10,314 nt of DNA from Bacteroidales bacterium (GTDB lineage: Bacteria > Bacteroidota > Bacteroidia > Bacteroidales > JAOZTL01), in assembly GCA_029942205.1 (NCBI GenBank), contig JAOZTL010000063.1, positions 1-10,314 on the forward strand. Reading direction: 5' to 3'. This document shows, one piece after another, positions 7,178-10,314 of this stretch. The notes beneath the pieces are model-generated. The model was not told the origin of the DNA. It ran no database searches and saw only the letters and a list, made by a program, of their open reading frames with translations. The first letter of the stretch is position 1. The number at the start of each line of letters is the position of its first letter. The position numbers and the translations under genes are program-made.

Positions 7178-7392
7178 GGTCTTCGTCCTTTTTGATGTTG
7201 CTGACATTTAATATCGACGAAATCAGTGATTTATAACTAAGTAAATGGACATAATCAGCTGGACACTTAGGAATTGTTATCTTACTGAATACTTGGATTT
7301 TACACAAGTGCATAAGCAACATCAAACAGCACGAAATGCTTATTTGGAATTTACAGAATTGCGTAAGCAATATTAAATAGGTCGAAGACCTT
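7176..7392. repeat. Full-length palindromic element (L...R) between the SLT gene and fabI
   Basis: L at 7176-7210 reads AAGGTCTTCGTCCTT then TTTGATGTTGCTGACA. The outer R at 7354-7392 ends ATAGGTCGAAGACCTT. An extra inner R-like copy, AAGTGCATAAGCAACATC, starts at 7306. Both ends are flanked by TA (7175-7176 and 7392-7393), and the left TA plus the next A forms the SLT stop codon. The element fills almost the whole 228-base spacer and ends 13 bases before the fabI ATG, so any fabI promoter must lie inside it. I found no clear TAnnTTTG box there. Confidence 0.75.
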
Positions 7393-7405
7393 AAAACTAC
7401 AAAAA

Positions 7406-8245
7406 ATGTACAATTTATTAAAAGGAAAACGAGGAATTATTTTTGGAGCACTAAACGAAAATTCCATTGCTTGGAAAGTTGCCGAGCAAGCTTATGCCGA
7501 AGGTGCTACATTTACATTGACGAATGTCCCCGTTTCGATCCGTTTTGGTGATATAGACAAACTAGCAGAACAGTGCAATACCATTGTAATCCCTGCCGAT
7601 GCTACCAGTGTAGCCGATTTAGAAAATCTAATAACCAAATCAATGGAATACCTTGGTGGTAAAGTTGATTTCATTCTTCACTCGATCGGTATGTCATTGA
7701 ATGTTCGCAAAAAACTTCCTTATGATGATTTGAATTATGAATACTTGAAAAAAACATTAGATATTTCAGCAATTTCATTTCATAAAGTCATGCAAACGGC
7801 AGTCAAGCTGGATGCAGTAAACGAATGGGGATCTATCGTTGCATTATCCTACATCGCAGCACAGCGCACACTATACGGATACAATGACATGGCAGATGCG
7901 AAAGCAATCTTAGAATCCATCGCTCGTAGCTTTGGGTACATTCTAGGACGGGACAAAAATATTCGGGTCAATACCGTTTCTCAATCGCCAACACCTACCA
8001 CTGCTGGTAGTGGCGTGAAAGGCTTTGATCATTTGATGGACTTTACCGAAAAAATGTCGCCTTTAGGAAATGCTACTGCCGACGAATGTGCATCTTATTG
8101 CATTTCACTATTCTCGGACTTAACCAAAAAAGTAACGATGCAAAACCTGTTTCACGATGGAGGATTCTCGAACATGGGAATGAGTGCTGCTGCAATGGAA
8201 ACGTACACCAAAAGCTTGGAAGAAGAAATTAAACAAAAAAAATAA
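7406..8245 (+). CDS. fabI: Enoyl-[acyl-carrier-protein] reductase (NADH), FabI
   Basis: FabI reduces trans-2-enoyl-ACP to acyl-ACP, the last step of each elongation cycle in bacterial type II fatty acid synthesis, in the cytosol. The 279 residues are full length for the family. The nucleotide-binding segment has the FabI-type FGALNENSIAW at 13-23 in place of the classical SDR glycine motif, and LHSIG at 91-95. The catalytic pair is Y159 and K166 in YNDMADAK. The cofactor/substrate loop SPTPTTAGSGV (194-204) and the closing FHDGGFSNMGMS (249-260) are typical of Bacteroidota FabI. The ATG at 7406 is the natural start. The gene appears to stand alone: palindromic elements lie directly before and after it, and the next gene runs the other way. 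Its TAA stop is shared with the following repeat. Confidence 0.95.
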   Translation: MYNLLKGKRGIIFGALNENSIAWKVAEQAYAEGATFTLTNVPVSIRFGDIDKLAEQCNTIVIPADATSVADLENLITKSMEYLGGKVDFILHSIGMSLNVRKKLPYDDLNYEYLKKTLDISAISFHKVMQTAVKLDAVNEWGSIVALSYIAAQRTLYGYNDMADAKAILESIARSFGYILGRDKNIRVNTVSQSPTPTTAGSGVKGFDHLMDFTEKMSPLGNATADECASYCISLFSDLTKKVTMQNLFHDGGFSNMGMSAAAMETYTKSLEEEIKQKK

Positions 8246-8290
8246 GGTCTAGGTTTTAGGTCTCGACCTTTTTGATGTTACTTACGCACT
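8244..8290 (+). repeat. Left half (L) of the palindromic element, with an internal insertion
   Basis: After AAGGTCT an extra AGGTTTTAGG interrupts the unit. It then continues TCTCGACCTTTTTGATG and TTACTTACGCACT. It overlaps the fabI stop (8243-8245) and has a T-run after the hairpin, so it may terminate fabI transcription. No matching R follows before the next L at 8361, but an inverted repeat continues inward (see 8291-8355). Confidence 0.7.
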
Positions 8291-8355
8291 AGTGGAAAAA
8301 CGTTCTTAGTCAATGGTTTATCACAAAACAATTAGAAACTTAATTTTTTTCCACT
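8291..8355. repeat. Perfect 10-bp inverted repeat
   Basis: AGTGGAAAAA at 8291-8300 is the exact reverse complement of TTTTTCCACT at 8346-8355, with 45 bases between. It directly follows the L half at 8244-8290 and probably formed the inner arms of a palindromic element that has lost its outer right half. Confidence 0.5.
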
Positions 8356-8360
8356 CATTT

Positions 8361-8442
8361 AAGGTCTTTGTCCTTTTGATGTTGCTTACGCAATTCTAAT
8401 TTATAGAATTACGTAAGCAATTACAAACAAATAAAAGATCTT
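8361..8442. repeat. Compact complete palindromic element; probable bidirectional terminator
   Basis: The element has both halves. The left reads AAGGTCTTTGTCCTT then TTGATGTTGCTTACGC, and the right ends TAAAAGATCTT. The centre is a 17-bp stem with one mismatch (8382-8398 with 8404-8420) and a 5-base loop. TA flanks both ends (8360-8361 and 8442-8443), and the right TA gives the stop codon of the minus-strand solenoid gene. It lies between two convergent genes, which suits a two-way terminator. Confidence 0.75.
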
Positions 8443-9319
8443 AATTCGTCAATAACTGTAAAGTAAAATCCTCTCCATTCAGTTTGGTGTATTTAAAATC
8501 AACGTCGTCTTTAAAATCCACACCACTCATATTAAATGGCTTGTTAAATTGACTATACTTAAAGTCGGCATAATCCATAAACGTTACTTTCTCAAAACTT
8601 ATTCCTTTAGGAAAATTGGTATACTTGAAAATTGCATCTTTCTGAAATACGCATTGGCTAAAGTTTGCATATTCTTTGAAACTGGTGTATTTAAAATCAG
8701 CATTCTTAGTGAATGTACTCCCACTAAAGTCTGCAAGTTCTTCAAATTGTGTATACTTAAAATTAGCTAATTTATTGAATTGCGAGCCGCTAAATAATGC
8801 TTTTTCTGGAAATTCGGCATATTTAAAGTTCGCTTCGCCACCAAAATTACTTTTAGAGAAATCCATGAGTCCATTGAATTTAGTGTATTTAAAATTCAAA
8901 TCTCCAAAAAAATGATTTGCAATGAAGCTAGATTTATCTTCAAAATTTACATATTTAAATGCAAAATCTTTGGCAAATGTACAATTATCAAACACTACGG
9001 GCTTGTGAAAATCGACACTGAATAAATCTTTACTTTTTGCATCATCATGAAAATAAGCAATAACATTGCCTTTAAATGTGCAGTTTTTAAAACTTACCGT
9101 ACTACGAACGTGGCTGGTGTATGTTTTATTTTTTCCATTTTTTTTATCGGTTTTTTCCTTTAAATCGATAAAACGTAAATCGCCTGTAATTTCGACATTC
9201 TCGTAAACTACATTTTCTTGTTTATCTAATTTAGCGATAATACTTTCGGCTGTTACTGTGCTTTGTGCAAAAAGAAATGCAGGTAACAAAATGAATATTG
9301 TTGTGAGTAAGTTTTTCAT
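8441..9319 (-). CDS. Secreted pentapeptide-like repeat protein with 22-residue solenoid coils
   Basis: The 292-residue protein starts with a clear signal peptide (MKNLLTTIFILLPAFLFAQS; cleavage probably after A18). About 100 residues of divergent sequence follow, including repeat-like SFKNCTF (76-82) and VFDNCTF (109-115), and then a strikingly regular array. FKY motifs start at residues 121, 143, 165, 187, 209, 231, 253 and 275, exactly 22 apart. Midway between them sit FSxSxF-like units (154 FSKSNF, 176 FSGSQF, 198 FSGSTF). The pattern A(D/N)FKYTxF-xxx-ADFSxSxF resembles pentapeptide repeats and predicts a right-handed beta-helix, but with 22-residue rather than 20-residue coils. It probably acts outside the cytoplasm in binding or as a structural part; no catalytic motif is seen and the function is unknown. 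The stop is formed within the 8361-8442 element. The L half at 9385-9420 lies upstream. Confidence 0.85.
   Translation of the reverse strand: MKNLLTTIFILLPAFLFAQSTVTAESIIAKLDKQENVVYENVEITGDLRFIDLKEKTDKKNGKNKTYTSHVRSTVSFKNCTFKGNVIAYFHDDAKSKDLFSVDFHKPVVFDNCTFAKDFAFKYVNFEDKSSFIANHFFGDLNFKYTKFNGLMDFSKSNFGGEANFKYAEFPEKALFSGSQFNKLANFKYTQFEELADFSGSTFTKNADFKYTSFKEYANFSQCVFQKDAIFKYTNFPKGISFEKVTFMDYADFKYSQFNKPFNMSGVDFKDDVDFKYTKLNGEDFTLQLLTN
8480..8965 (-). repeat. 66-bp periodic coding repeats inside the solenoid gene
   Basis: This stretch encodes residues 119-280 of the solenoid protein. The FKY codons recur every 66 bases, seen on the plus strand as GTATTTAAA or GTATACTTAAA-like motifs. Conservation at DNA level suggests growth by tandem duplication of 66-bp units. 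Confidence 0.75.
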
Positions 9320-9384
9320 TTGTATTCGTTTTTTTAGTAATTAATCATTTTAGTATAAAGACGAATGAAAATTAAAAGTGCTGC

Positions 9385-9420
9385 AAGGTCTTCGACCTTT
9401 TTGATGTTGCTTACGCACTT
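9385..9420 (+). repeat. Best-preserved left half (L) of the palindromic element
   Basis: AAGGTCTTCGACCTT followed by TTTGATGTTGCTTACGCACTT is the copy I use as consensus. AAGGTC and GACCTT form a perfect 6-bp stem around TTC. It lies between the minus-strand acetyltransferase gene and the solenoid gene, 66 bases upstream of the latter's start. The flank is CA, not TA. The rest of the spacer (9421-9530) shows only a loose GCACTT...AGTGC pairing. Confidence 0.8.
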
Positions 9421-9530
9421 AAGCAAAAATAGTGCACTAAATAACCTACATAAAATAAACTGTGCAATTAATTTTAAGTTTTATTTTTTCATGAAAAAGG
9501 CATAAATAATCTCATTTTCGTTACGAAAAA

Positions 9531-10163
9531 TCACGCTAATTTTTGATTCATTAAATCTTGAAAAGCAGTAAAGAATTTCCCAGCATGAAAACCATCCATC
9601 AATGCATGATGGACATCCAGCGAAACAGACATCACCTTGCGTTCATTCTCATTGGTAACTTTCCCAAAAACGATTTTTGGTATAGAATCGCCAAAGCCCG
9701 AATGACGTGCATGTTTGATACCCGAAAAATCAATCCACGGTAGGCTCGAATAATGAATAACATCTTCGGCATTTACACTAGGCACAAGCGGCTTTTCTTT
9801 TTTTACACGAACAATTTCTTCTTTGGCTGAAGCATAAAAATCGGCAAATTTATCGAAATAAGGCATGTACGAAAAGCTAAACGTCTCGTCATCATTAAAA
9901 ATGGTTGATGATGCCTGAATACTTTCGTGACGATACACCTCATTGTTGGCTATTCGGTATTTAAACTCATCGATACTGTTGGCTGCCTTTAACGAAGCAT
10001 ACAAGTAGGCTAAGAAAAAGGAGTAGTCATTTTCGTGCGAATCATTGTACATAAACGTACAGTCAATTTTGGTAACAATATTAAAAAAAGGACTATCAAA
10101 TGTGCTGAAAAAATCGAATTGTTGTTTTCGTTTCCATGTCGTTTGATCTATTTTCTTTTTCAT
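9531..10163 (-). CDS. Chloramphenicol acetyltransferase-family (type A-like) acyltransferase
   Basis: The 210 residues span the whole CAT fold (usual length about 210-220). CAT enzymes transfer an acetyl group from acetyl-CoA to a hydroxyl and act as trimers in the cytosol. The catalytic signature HHALMDGFHAGKFF lies at 185-198; H186 is the general base and D190 the structural aspartate of HxxxDG. SSLPWIDFSGI at 139-149 matches the conserved S-x-(L/I)-PW-x-x-F segment, and the N-terminal WKRKQQFDFFSTFDSPFF is also typical. Many chromosomal CAT-like proteins in Bacteroidota have unknown substrates, so resistance to chloramphenicol cannot be assumed. The gene sits between an L half (9385-9420) and an R half (10221-10257) of the palindromic element, in a setting like that of the AAA-ATPase-like gene. 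I saw no TAnnTTTG promoter box in the 57 bases between its start and the R half. Confidence 0.88.
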   Translation of the reverse strand: MKKKIDQTTWKRKQQFDFFSTFDSPFFNIVTKIDCTFMYNDSHENDYSFFLAYLYASLKAANSIDEFKYRIANNEVYRHESIQASSTIFNDDETFSFSYMPYFDKFADFYASAKEEIVRVKKEKPLVPSVNAEDVIHYSSLPWIDFSGIKHARHSGFGDSIPKIVFGKVTNENERKVMSVSLDVHHALMDGFHAGKFFTAFQDLMNQKLA

Positions 10164-10220
10164 GCGTATGAATTGTGTCAGTTATTGAGATTAAATCATT
10201 TGATTGAAATAGTTTTACTC

Positions 10221-10257
10221 AAGTGCGTAAGCGACATCAAAAAGGTCGAAGACACCT
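10221..10257 (+). repeat. Right half (R) of the dispersed palindromic element
   Basis: AAGTGCGTAAGCGACATC then AAAAAGGTCGAAGACACCT is close to the exact reverse complement of the L consensus, with one substitution (GCGAC) and an AC insertion near the end. It is upstream of the minus-strand acetyltransferase gene, 58 bases from its start codon. The remaining 57 bases of the window show nothing I can identify. Confidence 0.75.
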
Positions 10258-10314
10258 ATCTTATACCAATTCAACACCAAAACACCCGATAAATCCGTTA
10301 TCTTTTTCCGTTTT

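Noticed and set aside
8361..8442. Repeats as a CRISPR array
   Set aside because: The copies are hundreds to thousands of bases apart, inverted relative to one another, and have no regular spacers or cas genes.
9531..10163. Calling the acetyltransferase a chloramphenicol resistance gene
   Set aside because: The catalytic motif is present, but many chromosomal CAT-like proteins have other or unknown substrates and nothing here shows the drug specificity.
2121..10257. Palindromes after gene stops as integron attC sites with gene cassettes
   Set aside because: The genes include fabI and a purine-catabolism pair in both orientations. The repeats lack the GTTRRRY/RYYYAAC boxes of attC, and no integrase gene is visible.

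Overview
The window looks like chromosomal DNA of an AT-rich Bacteroidota bacterium. The evidence is a FabI of the Bacteroidota type, a PD-(D/E)XK-linked AAA-ATPase-like gene of a family common in that phylum, a signal peptide ending in ...FLFAQ, and TAnnTTTG-type promoter candidates. I cannot place it below phylum level.

Layout. 1-5368 (+) holds two purine-catabolism-type genes. The first is the molybdopterin-binding part of a selenium-dependent xanthine dehydrogenase (XDH)-like enzyme (77-2122); its N-terminal [2Fe-2S] part is outside the window or frameshifted. The second is an SsnA-type amidohydrolase (4100-5368). Between them sits an AAA-ATPase-like/PD-(D/E)XK gene (2338-4074) that looks like a later arrival. 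5639-7177 (+) is a probable two-gene unit: a small tail-anchored helix-turn-helix protein and a membrane-anchored lytic transglycosylase-like (SLT) protein. 7406-8245 (+) is fabI, the enoyl-ACP reductase of fatty acid synthesis. 8441-9319 (-) is a secreted pentapeptide-like solenoid protein with an exact 22-residue period. 9531-10163 (-) is a chloramphenicol-acetyltransferase-family enzyme.

The most striking feature is non-coding. A dispersed family of imperfect palindromes occupies nearly every gene boundary. The left half (L) reads AAGGTCTTCGACCTT then TTTGATGTTGCTTACGCA; the right half (R) is its reverse complement. Clear copies or halves lie at 2121-2153, 5368-5476, 7176-7392, 8244-8290, 8361-8442, 9385-9420 and 10221-10257, with a decayed copy at 4063-4093. 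Several are flanked by TA. At four genes the TAA stop is formed by that flanking TA plus the first base of the element. The AAA-ATPase-like gene and the acetyltransferase gene each lie inside an L...R pair. This suggests a TA-targeting miniature mobile element that also serves as an intergenic hairpin or terminator and may carry or receive cargo genes. No RNA genes, CRISPR arrays or complete insertion sequences were seen, and no gene-free stretch exceeds 300 bases.
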